Shown in pieces: positions 1-10,840 of a stretch of 64,000 bases of DNA (positions are counted from its first letter, which is position 1; each line of letters begins with the position of its first letter). The notes beneath the pieces were generated by a model that saw only the letters and a program-made list of their open reading frames with translations, made no database searches and had not been told where the DNA came from. This DNA comes from Lepturacanthus savala (lineage: Eukaryota; Chordata; Actinopteri; Scombriformes; Trichiuridae). A program made the translations under genes and the position numbers. Location: NCBI GenBank assembly GCA_030544235.1, contig CM060464.1:21303152-21367151 (forward strand), in the 5' to 3' direction.

Positions 1-993
1 TGGTGAAATTGAGGCATTTGCAGGTACTGGGGGCAGAATAACATCTCTCTAATCAGCTGAACACACCAGTAACAGACCTTTATTGTCTCATTTCCCTGTT
101 CTCAGACTTCTTGACGTTATGTGTGTGTAGCAGAAAGCAACCATATACAACTTCAAGAAACATTCCTGTGGGTCATAGAGTCAGACATAATAAGTTTCTC
201 TCTCTTGCGGTGGAAAGTGTGAGAAATGTGTAGAACACACCCAACAGGTTTCACATCGAAGCATAATTCAATAACTCACGCAGGTTTGGACAGGAGCCCT
301 CCAGCAGCTCTGCAGTCGCAGAACGCAGGTCACCTTGCTGACACATGCCCCCTTTCTCCTATTTCTCTGGAGATCAGCATTAAAGCCCTCTGGAGCAGCT
401 GGTGCACTGCATCCCCGGTGAACAATGCAGCCGAGCTGGCAACTTTCCACACAACTTCCTGAGACCCTGTCCAGCGATACTCATTCAGCTAGGCCAGGCA
501 GGGACTCTTAACCATGGATATCCACCACATCCTCCAGCAGCCAGGACGGGGAGTCACTCAATATACTATTAATTATTTATTTAGTAAAATTGATCTTTCT
601 GTACCTTGCAGCGGGGCATGTTCCCAGTTAATGCAAAACCCTGCAGTGTGTGCATTACAGCAATTTTAAACAAAAGTATATGGAAACTAAAATAGCACTA
701 GGTGATTCATGTACAGTATGAGATATGATCCTGAAAAGCTGTGCTGCTTCACAGAAGACCCTCTCTGTGCTCCAGGTGAGATGATGAAATGTTAAGCGGA
801 TGTTGATTTGAGATTTGAGTTGCATTAAAGTTTTAAAAACTTGAAAGGTGATCATATAATATTAAGGGATTTCTAGCACAAGCATGAGTAACACTGCTGG
901 CTTAAATGTTTATGATAAAGTGGGTGATTTCATAGTGCTCTGAAATAAAATTTTTAAATGTTTTTTTTTCTCATGCACCATGGCACTTAACCA

Positions 994-996
<3 letters not shown>
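1..996. other. Intergenic stretch, no recognised gene
   Basis: I recognise no conserved protein or repeat here. The block around 280-560 is GC-richer than its surroundings. It contains a 51-codon frame starting at 514 in a good initiation context (accATGg), but nothing else supports it as a gene. Confidence 0.5.
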
Positions 997-1062
<66 letters not shown>

Positions 1063-1070
1063 TATATATA
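997..1070. repeat. (AT)n microsatellite
   Basis: An almost uninterrupted AT dinucleotide run with one break (AG) at about 1059. It is self-complementary and able to extrude as a cruciform, and its length is likely to vary between individuals. Confidence 0.97.
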
Positions 1071-1121
1071 GTCCTAAAACTATCAGCACCTCCATCTGAG
1101 GACATGGTTCTCAGCTGGCAA

Positions 1122-1690
1122 TGGGTGAAGTGCAGACTCTGAGTTGGGGATGAGATCCTTCTCCAAGTGGAGGAGTTTGAGAGTATCTCAGGGTCTTTTC
1201 ATGATTTAGGGAAGGCTAGAGATGGAGATTGATGGGTGGATTGGTGCAGCGTCTGCAGTGATGTTGACTCTGCATTGGTCCATCGTGGTGAAGAAGGTTT
1301 TACCAGTCAATTTATATTGCTACCCTCACCTATGGCTTTGGGTAGTGACCGAATGAGATCGCAATACAAGCGACCGAAATACAAGCGACCGAAATGAGCC
1401 CAGCCACCCTGGGCTCATTTCTCCTTTAGAGATAGGTCGAGAAGCTTGGTCATCCACAAGGAGGTCAGAGTAGAACCACAGCTCCTCTGCATCAAGAGGA
1501 GCCAGATGAGGTGGATCTGGCATCTATTGAGGATGCCTCCTGGACGCCTCCCTGGTGAGGTGTTCCAGACATACCCTACAGACGGAAGACTCAGGACATG
1601 CTGGAGAGACTATGTCTCTCGGGTAACCTTGGGGTTCCCCTGGAAGAGTTGGACGAAGTGGCCCTGGAAGAGGGAAGTCTGGGCCTGAAA
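1122..1690 (+). pseudogene. Degenerate LINE reverse-transcriptase fragment (ORF2 C-terminal part)
   Basis: The plus strand carries a decayed piece of a non-LTR retrotransposon ORF2. Recognisable peptides in broken frames include GDEI..QVEEFES near the start, then SQMRWIWHLLRMPPGRLPG, WRDYVSR and KREVWA near the end. These match the region after the reverse-transcriptase core of a LINE family that is very common in fish. Frameshifts, stops and an inverted-looking duplication around 1366-1410 show it is dead. The 5' part of ORF2 and the 3' UTR are missing, so it is a fragment. I cannot assign the clade with certainty from sequence alone. Confidence 0.8.
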
Positions 1691-2783
1691 TAAATGCAAT
1701 TACACCGTTGTACAAGTAACCAGAGAGCACTGCAGCAGATCACTGGATATTTGTACCATCACCTGGCCATCTGTCTCACATCTCATAATGGAGCATATGG
1801 ATTTACATTGGAGCAAGGTGAACACTTAATGTGGCTTGTGCATCAGAATCAGACACAGAGGAGGGTGACAATGTAACATTATTTATGCCACCTGTTGAGA
1901 ATGGGTTGGCATAATTTACAGGAGTTCCCTCAAGATTGTCCGTTGCCAAAATTGATTCCTTGGACTCTAGGTTTAGCTGCTTCCAAGTAATTTTGACTGT
2001 AGATTCTAGGTAATTTAGAGGTTGCTGATTTATGTTTTTTTATATCATATAGCAGTAAGTGCTCCATTGTGTTAGGCACGCTACCTTCCTGTATGAAATT
2101 GTGTTTTTGCAGGGATAACAATTTTAACTTTAAGAGACATTAAACTCTAATGTAGACAGAATGTAGATGGAGATCACATAAAATGAAACGTTTACACACA
2201 CCACATGACCACATGACAATGTATATTCCTCATTTTAACATAACTCAATTTAAATACAAACCTTTTCCTCTTGTGCTCAATGCAGGTACAAAGAAAAGTA
2301 AATGGGGAGACCAACTTCTTTCTCAGATTGATGAGCCATTCTTAATCAAGTGGTTTAAATTGAATGTCCCAAAATTTTCTCAAGTCCAGAAACACACAAA
2401 CACAGAGCTGAAGAGGCAACTGGGAGAAGTTCAATAATGACAGCACCTAATAATGTTCTCATCAAACATAGTTTAAGTTTGCTGTGTTGTGCAGACACAC
2501 ACTCTCTAAAGCATTCTCAAGAGACTGACTATTAATCTAAGAGTGTGTGCGTGTGTTCAGTTAAGTGGTGCTATCAATCTTCATTGAGCTCTTTCAAGTG
2601 GAGGACTGAAACTACCTTTCAGCCTTTCTGTCCCTGTAAGAGAGAGAGAGGTAGAGAAGAAGAGAAGGATGTGTTTATGTCTCAGTGAAAATGTGCATGC
2701 ATGTGTATGAGAGTGTAAGGCCAAAGAAGAGCACCAACTTAATTGGCCATGGGCCAAGCAGGGATTGTGACAGGGACTCATGT

Positions 2784-2786
<3 letters not shown>
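1691..2786. other. Intergenic stretch, no recognised feature
   Basis: AT-rich sequence with only short open frames. No conserved peptide, splice pattern or repeat end was recognised. Confidence 0.5.

Positions 2787-2854
<68 letters not shown>
2787..2854. repeat. (GT)n microsatellite
   Basis: A perfect GT run of about 34 units. It can adopt Z-DNA. A poly(A) tract of about 15 nt follows at 2927-2941. Confidence 0.98.
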
Positions 2855-2857
<3 letters not shown>

Positions 2858-4148
2858 AAAATTATGAGGATTGGCATTGTTCCTTTGTAGGAAACTTACT
2901 AAAGACCTGACTTCCACCAGGTGGCCAAAAAAAAAAAAAAACAGGACTCGACGAATGATAACATTGCTTTTGTGTTTGCTAGATGTATGGATAGCAAAAT
3001 GTTGTTGCCATTACATTAGCCATATCAACTAGAGATGTGTTAATATGTCAAGGTGTTGTGTTTATAGCTGCTCCCAAGTGGCCAAAAGCATTATTATTGC
3101 AAGTTTAAGTTGAAAGCTAAAACCAGGGGAAAATATTTGCTTAGTGCTAAGATTGGAAGCAGGGGGAAAGAGCTGGTTCAGCTCTGCCCAAGTAAAAGAA
3201 AATACAGTTAAAGTGTAAGTAAAGGATTTTTTTAATGTTAAATCCTATTTTAGGGATTCTGTCTACTAGTGAACACAGAACCAAAAAACATTTGTACTCA
3301 CCTCCATCTCTTAACATACAGTGTGATTCACATCCCTTCACTTGCACTTTAACACTATCTCTCAAACTCAATAATTAATGTGTAGTATCTTTTTATATCT
3401 TTGAAACAGACATGTAAAATTAACAGTTTGACAAATTAATTCCACTACTATAACTGTCAATGTCACAAATACATTACCGCAAGTACAGGTGTAAACAATT
3501 TTATCAGGAGAAATGGAAATCGTTTTCTCTTTTATGCAAATCAGTGTGTCAAAGTGAGTCAATCTGTTACAAATGTATGATTCTTACTGCAGTGTAGAAG
3601 GGGAAAACACAGGTTTGGAATTCCAGACAACAAAGGAGAGAGGGGTTCATTTTTTTCAGAGGGATGCTGGCTAAAGTAATCATCACAGCGTGTCTTTAAT
3701 TACAGTCTGCCAATCTCAGTAATTATTACACACAACTGCTAGTAAACACTTCTGGTCTCTTATAATACCAAACAAACAACAGGTAAAATAAAAAGTTAAT
3801 TATGACAGATTGTCAAAATGAATTCAGAAAAAAAAAATTATCATTGAGTATAACAGCTTCTTCAGACCATTGACTCATCAATATTTTATTAGGAGGGCCT
3901 TTGGTGCTGTGATCTTTGCTGTCCAAAAGGTCTGTTTTCATCAGTTGGCTGTGAGAGGGGATTTTCAGCTGTGTTGGGAGGCAGTGTGGTGAGACTGATT
4001 CAAATACACAGAGGACATCTGCACCAGCCCTGACACACACACACACACGGCAGGAGATGATGATGGTGTGCACTGAGTATCCCCCTCAGGGGAGGAAGAG
4101 AAAATATATTTGGTCCTGCTGGTATGAGCCCACCTTTCTTGCTCCGTT
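2855..4148. other. Intergenic stretch with short CA run
   Basis: AT-rich, with no recognised gene. A short CA run (about 16 nt) lies at 4032-4048 just before the large CA microsatellite. Confidence 0.5.
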
Positions 4149-4258
<110 letters not shown>

Positions 4259-4893
4259 CGGAGCGGCTTTTGCTTTATGATCTTTATATTACCAGATGTG
4301 AGGTTCAGATGTTCCATTTTACATTAAAGATAACTTCCTCACACTCTGCTGCATGTGTACATGAGAAAGATGGTAAGAACAGATACATGAAAAAGGTTTA
4401 TGCAACATATCCGCAGGGAAGTTTATGTACATCAGTGTAAGCTACTGAATTTCAGCACCTTGGGGTTACTATGATAATAGTTACATATGATTGTGTGCTT
4501 GAATTATGTGATCAGAATACAATGCATGATTCACCCTCACTCACACACCTTTACATGCTAAGTAGACTTGTTGTGTGAGCGAGCCCCTCAAGTAATGCCA
4601 ATACACTAGAAGGCTTTGAAACGGCTAAGGTCTGACATCCCACTCTCATCTAAAGAAAATGGACCTCATGCATAACAGTGATATGCAAACAAATTTCCTC
4701 TAATTTTTCTCCTTATCTACAATTTCTTCTTATTTTGTTAGTAACTTAGGTAAGAGAACATTTCAAAATTGTTGAGCCTATTACCAAGATAAGAACGAAA
4801 GATCTAGTTTTCACAGTGCACAAATTGTTTGTCCAAAGCAAGGAAACCTACATTTTAAAATTGAGGAATATAAAGGACAGGCCAACCCAGTCC

Positions 4894-4913
4894 TTAACCC
4901 TAACCCTAACCCT
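4894..4913 (-). repeat. Short interstitial telomere-like repeat
   Basis: About three tandem copies of CCCTAA, the complement of the vertebrate telomere repeat TTAGGG, inside otherwise AT-rich DNA. Three copies can arise by chance or during break repair. Confidence 0.6.
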
Positions 4914-6486
4914 TAAGTTCAGTTATTGTGTGTCCATCTACCATCACTGGATTTGTGGAATCTTAAACGTTTTGCTGTTTTTTTTATTTTCCTGTAACGC
5001 TAGTAGTGACCTATGGAAAAACACATGCATGCTTTGGGTGGGATCAGGCACAAAAGGTACTGGTACTATTATAATCCAACAATTCTACCCTAAGGTGTGA
5101 GAGGAAAATTTAAAATCCTTTTCTCTTCAGTATCTACTGACCAACTCTGTGGGCTCCTTTAACAGGAACAATTTCAGAAGCCGATTTTATAGAAAATCAT
5201 TTTCTGTTCACATGAGGCAGGAAACAGGTAAAGGAATCGTTAACTCTTCTCACTCTGGGAAGAGTGAGCTCCCTATCAGGTGAAAGTGGGAGATACTTGG
5301 GACTGGCCTAGTCCCATGAGCAAGCACTACACGGCTAATATCTACACAAACACTACAAACTAGGATGCAGTACTGGTTACTAATATCTACAGTATTCACT
5401 ACAAAGGAGCATGCAATATATGGGTTACACACCACAAAGATCACCAGTGCAGTTCCACCACAGAAGGGAGATGTGACAATGTGAACCCAGTCTTATACAA
5501 TACAAATCATTCAGCTGTTCATACAGAAATTAGAGACAGAAGAAGTTATATCATTTAAATCAATCGTATATAAAGAGTGTTAATCAAGGACTGGGTTGGC
5601 CTGATTTAAGATTTGAGGGTGAGGGTTGAATCAAGGAGGAGAAGGAGGGAAACAGTCCAATAGCATGGCACCTTAGCGGTTGGTCACATCAGTCCTACAT
5701 CAGTTTTGTTCCTGTGACCCCTGTAACAGACAGGATGATGGGATGCCTGTGACACTACCACCCTTAATACGAGAGAGAGTGTCAAGAGGGTGCTGTAGTC
5801 AGGAAAAGAAGGACTCTCTAATACAAGCTGCAGGCTTTTATCACCTAATTATCTGCTGGTCATGTGACCAGGTTTCAATCAGTATGCAGTGTCTCTGATG
5901 TAAGCTGTAGTCTTTGCTTCATGTTAATTTTCTGGTCCTGTGACTGGATGTCAAGCTGTAAAGCATGTGATTTATTGGTGGCTGCAGAAAATATGGAAAA
6001 ATTTGACTACTTTCTTTTGCTGAATGTTTTGGTGGCATCTCTCTAATTATTGACCATGTGCCACAGTATTTGCACACAGTACAACCCCTGCCCTTATATG
6101 GTGTTTAGAGGGCATTACTTAATAACAATCAGCTATGCACCTTCAATGTTTTTAATTAAAATTAATTTGTAAGTGGGATTCATCATTCAGTACCCCTGGG
6201 TAAAAGAAAGTTTGAAAGTGTTTTGTGCATCTGGAGTTGAAAAAAACTACAAGATATTTGTGAAAATGTTGCTGCATGAAGGTCGATGTGTCAAAAATCT
6301 CTTGAGTTTTTGCAGCTTTACTATTAGCAAGACTACAACTATTCCTTTTGATTTTTTTCAACCTCCTGCTCCTGGTGGAAATTAACAAGAAGAAAAACTA
6401 GCGAATAATGGAGCAGAAACAGAAGCAGCTTTTGACCACAGCTGTCCTCTGTGTGTGTATGTGTGTGCATAACCGTGTTTGCGTGC

Positions 6487-6490
<4 letters not shown>
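4914..6490. other. Intergenic stretch, no recognised feature
   Basis: Short open frames only. No peptide, repeat end or RNA gene was recognised. Confidence 0.5.
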
Positions 6491-6517
<27 letters not shown>

Positions 6518-6518
6518 T
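6491..6518. repeat. (GT)14 microsatellite
   Basis: A perfect GT run. It is preceded by imperfect GT/GC dinucleotides from about 6450. Confidence 0.95.
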
Positions 6519-6688
6519 ACAGAAGTCTGAAAAAAACAGCCAAAAAGAAAAAAAGACACCACAGAATATGAACATGACCTGAACACCTTAAAAAAACCCT
6601 TCTTCTTTTCCACCTTCCATGCAAACCAAGACTTACTCATGTTCGTGTGCCTTCACGTCCCTTCAAGTCCCTTCCATGTTTACTACCC

Positions 6689-6720
6689 AGTTTGATGTTT
6701 CCTGTTAGAAACATCAAACT
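6689..6720. repeat. Perfect 13-bp inverted repeat (hairpin)
   Basis: The arms AGTTTGATGTTTC and GAAACATCAAACT are exact reverse complements separated by CTGTTA. Three 10-11 bp direct repeats of the type CCTTCAAGTC lie just upstream (6648-6675). No terminator or RNA gene context is visible. Confidence 0.9.
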
Positions 6721-8703
6721 TCTGTTGGGAAGTTGACAATGTTCAATTGAACTTTAGGCAAGACTAAAAACCTTTGCAAATATTAAATTTGATTGATTCC
6801 ATCAGAACATTGAGCGGAAAAAAGTGGTTTCTGACCATCTTACACTCCAGATGTGTGAGAGTGAACAGCAACTCCAGCAAAACTCTTAACCGCAAGAGAT
6901 AAAATCACCTGAAAAGTGAGGTTGGCACCAAACAGCAATCCTCCCCCAATGTCTAAAAGAAATCTTTGACATTTACAAAATAGATGGTTGCATTTGCTCA
7001 TCAGAAAATGCATAATTTGATGAATGTAGGTATTTGACCTTCAGCTTCCTAATGATTCCATTTGACTTAATAATTTCTTACTCCAGCCATTTTTTCACTT
7101 AAACCAAAGGGCAAAGCAGGCAACATCTTTAATTTAAATTACCCTCTTCATTTCAAATACTTTAACTCATGCCCCATTATTCTTAATAGAACTGGCATTG
7201 AGCCATTGTGTAACAAGCAAGCATGTGCTCAAAAATATACTTGTGCTCCAAATTAATACAAATCAGAGCATGCACTTTAATTTAAATTCTTAGCAATCTA
7301 AGTAATCTACAGCACATAATTTACAGCACATTCATTTTCATCAGTTTGCAGTGCTGCAATAGGAAAAAAAAGACATGGATAGAAAAAAAATTAGAAGCCA
7401 AACACTGTGCAAAACAATGCTAATATCAACAGAAAATCGTATCTTTTAAAGCTGGTTTACATTTCATATATATTTAACCGTTACTTTCTATTTTCATTCT
7501 TACCAACAGAAATCAGAAAGATGAAACATCTTTTGTTTTCAAGGTCTAGAGGGTTTCAAGCTCAGGCTCAGTTGTTTCAAGGTATTTCATGTTTTAAATG
7601 TCTCACCAAGCAACGCTAGACATTTAGCCTTCTCTGTTTCCAGTCTTTGTGCTAAAATAAATAGAATCTGGAAAATTTATGTTAATTTTTCAATCTGACT
7701 CTGAAGTACAAAGAACAAGCAGAGATAAAGCAATATATAGGGCCTTGTTAAGCAGTTGCTTAATCCTGTTCCTGGTGTTTTTATGTGGATATGGATATGC
7801 AGAAGAAGATTGAAATCTTAATTTCTCTCTGTTTTTAATAAAAGGTCTAATTGTATTGTTTGAACAGCTGATAAATGTACAGAGCTGGAAAGACTAACAT
7901 AAACCTTAGGTAATTTGAATCCAGAAGTCTAAATCTTTACAGATTTAACCCTCACTTTTATAACATTTGATTATTATACAGAATCACCGGGGGTCTAAAT
8001 GTTAGTGTGCAGGATGCATACTCAAAGTGTACTCAAATGGTGTGTGGCGAAAATAAAAATCATATAACATATATTAAACCCACACTGCAGGAAACTTCCC
8101 CTCAGTCCACCAGTCCACCTGGAAATATGCACATGTGGCTCTGCCTCATATCCCCTCTACACACCCACATTCAACCACAATCAATCAGTGTTAAGACTCA
8201 GGGTTGAGATCGCAAAGACATTTTGTGGCTCTATACATAACAAGTGTTTACTGCACTTATGTTGCCTCTCTAGACACATTTTCCATGTTCATGAGACACA
8301 TACAAATAAAATGTAAAACCAAGAACAACTACAAATAAGTATCACTTATGGTCACAATAGAGCTAGTTTGCTCTCTGTGGGTGCAGAGCAGAGAGACTGT
8401 GTGAACCAGAGAAAATACTTGAGGTGATAAAGTTATCTCTTTACATTACTGTAAGTGCAATAAAAGCCTCATGAGTTAAAGTTAATAAGAGAAAGTTAAT
8501 CCACACAAAAGATGGACAGATCCTAGACTTGTTTATCACAGACATTATGTGTACATATGTTATATGTATTTCCTTCCTTCTTCTAATTTTAACAACACTT
8601 TTAACAACAATTTTCTTAACAATGAATATGTGGCTAAACCAGACAATCCACTGAAAATAAGGTTGTGGACCTAGTGGTGAAAAAATGTGTATGGAATATG
8701 TTA
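6721..8703. other. Intergenic stretch, no recognised feature
   Basis: AT-rich, with only short open frames. Nothing conserved was recognised up to the Tc1 element. Confidence 0.5.
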
Positions 8704-8705
8704 TA

Positions 8706-8876
8706 CAATGGGGGAAATAAATATTGGACGCGTCAACTTTTTTGTCATTACATTTATTTCCAAAGATGCAATTCGTGTGACATTTCTTCCAGACACTGGT
8801 ATTAACTCACATAAACCACACATGAAAAGAAATCACAACATTCAAGTCCATAAATAATGATTATGTGGAATTAAGT
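8706..8876 (+). repeat. Left terminal inverted repeat of Tc1 element
   Basis: 171 bp, matching the right end in inverted orientation out to the shared inner edge TGTGGAATTAAGT. The outer 15 bp are identical to the right end; scattered substitutions occur further in. Confidence 0.95.
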
Positions 8877-9011
8877 GCAATAACTGAATGAAAGTAATTA
8901 GTCTTTGTACTTCCTATAAGTGCAAACCAACATCAGCTGGGTTAGTGCTAATTGATGGCCCTATAAACATGTTGTTTTTTCACCAAGTAGTCAAACAAGA
9001 CACATTTCATG

Positions 9012-10020
9012 ATGGGTAAAAGCAAGGAGCTCTCTCAAGACCTTCGCAACCTGATTGTTGCTCAGCATCAGAATGGAACTGGTTACAGACTTATCTCAAA
9101 GCATCTGAGTATTCCAATAAGCACCGTTGTGGCCATTATCCGCAAGTGGAAGAAGTATCACCTTATCATCAACAGGCCGCGCACATTAGCTCCTCGCATG
9201 ATTTCTGACCAGGGAATCAGAAAGATGGTCAGAAGAGTTCTCAAAGAGCCAATGACCACCTGGAAAGCGCTCCAGAAACACATGGAGGCAGCAGGTACAA
9301 GTGTTACAGAGAAAACGATAAGCAATGCACTCCACCGCTATGGCCTCTATGGACACTCAGCCCGCAAGACTCCATTCCTCAAAAAAAGGCACGTTGAAGC
9401 TTGTTTAAAGTTTATTAAACAGCATCTGGATATCCTGTGGAATACTGGGAGAATGTTGTCTGGTCAGGCGAGACCAAAATTGAACTTTTTGGCTGTCGTA
9501 CTACACACCATATTTGGAGGAGAAATGGCACTGCACATCACCCAAATAACACTCATCAACAGTGAAGTTTGGTGGTGGAAACATCATGGCATGGGGTTGT
9601 TTCTCATCTCGACTTCATATAATTGAAGGAGCAATGAATGGAAACATCTATTGGCAATTTCTTGAGATGAACCTGCGGCCATCCACCAGGATGATGAAGA
9701 TGAGACGTGGCTGGACCTTTCAACAGGACAACGATCCAAAGCACATGGCAAAGTTGACTCTCGAATGGTTTAAAAAAAAGAAAATCAATGTGTTAGAATG
9801 GCCCAGTCAATCACCTGACTTAAATCCGATTGAACATTTGTGGAAAGAACTAAAGAAAAGGGTTCACCAGAGGACACCAAAGAATATTCAAGATTTAAAG
9901 ACAATCTGTGCGGAGGAATGGGCAAAAATCACACCTGAGAAGTGTGGGCGATTAGTTAATACATACAAGAAGCGTCTGGAAGCTGTCATTGCAAACAAAG
10001 GCTTCTCCACAAAGTATTAA
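9012..10020 (+). pseudogene. Tc1-like DD34E transposase, frameshifted and missing a catalytic Asp
   Basis: The frame opens at the second of two adjacent ATGs and begins MGKSKELSQDLR, as Tc1-like proteins usually do. Residues 1-110 or so form the two-part helix-turn-helix DNA-binding domain. The frame is lost near 9431 (expected Asp-Asp codons appear to lack one base) and again near 9555 (another apparent single-base loss), so three reading frames are needed to follow the protein. The second catalytic Asp (QQDNDPKH) and the Glu (PDLNPIE) are present with 34 residues between them, giving DD34E. The first catalytic Asp, in the usual WSDE motif, is Gly here (WSGETK). The C-terminus ends at NKGFSTKY, like family members. 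The gene is dead at least three times over. Confidence 0.93.
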
Positions 10021-10054
10021 ACGAGTTTCAGATAGTGTGTTCAATACTTTTAAT

Positions 10055-10225
10055 ACTTAATTCCACATAATCATTATTTATGGACTTGAATGCTGTGATT
10101 TCTTTTCTTGTGTGGATTATTTGAGTTAATACCAGTGTCTGGAAGAAATGTCACATGAATTGTATCTTTGGAAATAAATGTAATGACAAAAAAGTTGACG
10201 CGTCCAATACTTATTTCCCCCATTG
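10055..10225 (-). repeat. Right terminal inverted repeat of Tc1 element
   Basis: 171 bp, the reverse complement of the left end with few differences. It starts 34 bp after the transposase stop. Confidence 0.95.
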
Positions 10226-10617
10226 TATATATTCATATGTAGAGATACAATGGAACAAATAAGTTCCAGCAAAGGTTAATTGTAGTTAGCATCTCTGATA
10301 CTATCATAGTGTGGTGTTAAAATGCTCTGAGAAATTTGTATGCAATCTTATTGTCAAGCCGTGATGAAATCCTGTTGCCCACGTTTTCCTGTGAACTTTA
10401 ATAAATGTTTGGAATTTGGTACTTTTGCAGCTTTTCTACAGCAACCTGAACACTGCAGATAGAAACAAGAAATGAGTTCAGGCTACACATTTGTTACAGA
10501 GTAGCAGGTATAAACATGTGTATCACAGAGCTGACAAGACAAGCCGTCTCACATTTACCACATTAGCAATGTATAGAGTGTAGTTATGATTAATTAAGTA
10601 ATTAATTAAGTCATATT
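10226..10617. other. Intergenic stretch, no recognised feature
   Basis: AT-rich sequence between the Tc1 element and a solitary Tc1-type end. Confidence 0.5.
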
Positions 10618-10685
10618 CATTGAAAAAAGTGCTTTTCAAAAATAAGGAAATTTCAAAGTGACCCCAAACTTTTAAATGATAGTGT
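10618..10685 (-). mobile_element. Solitary end of a different Tc1-like element
   Basis: On the minus strand this begins TACACTATCATTTAAAAG and continues TTTGGGGTCACTTTG, the terminal repeat of another Tc1-like family common in fish. No partner end or transposase was found in the window, so it is a remnant. Confidence 0.75.
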
Positions 10686-10699
10686 ACCTTTGACCCAAG

Positions 10700-10837
10700 T
10701 TATTGTTGATTGGTGGCAGATTTCTTTATATGGTCATCGAGGTAGTTTACCTGTTGGAGGTGTTTGCCGGTCATCTGCAGCTCTTCATACATCTCATTGA
10801 GGCTGTTTCTGCGCTTCTTCGCTGCATTATTTCTTAA
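10700..10837 (-). other. Coding-like 45-codon frame, unidentified
   Basis: The minus strand is open for 45 codons up to a TAA at 10700-10702. The peptide has a basic patch (AAKKRRN) followed by an amphipathic, helix-like stretch (SLNEMYEELQMTGKHLQQ). A splice-donor-like CAG/GTAAAC occurs inside it, and there is no in-frame initiator at the start. It could be the last exon of a gene, a fragment of a transposon protein, or chance. I do not recognise it. Confidence 0.25.
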
Positions 10838-10840
10838 TTA

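Larger units (their letters stand above)
8706..10225 (+). mobile_element. Near full-length Tc1/mariner (Tc1-like) transposon, inactive
   Basis: A 1520-bp DNA transposon bounded by TA dinucleotides (8704-8705 and 10226-10227), as expected for Tc1/mariner insertion. Both ends begin CAATGGGGGAAATAA and form long inverted repeats of equal length (171 bp each, no gaps seen, few mismatches). The inner part holds one transposase gene reading left to right. Long inverted repeats with a single intronless DD34E gene are typical of fish Tc1-like elements. The ends look intact and could still be mobilised in trans, but the transposase is broken. Confidence 0.95.

Noticed and set aside
514..669. 51-codon frame with a good initiation context
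   Set aside because: Too short, no domain, no similarity I recognise.
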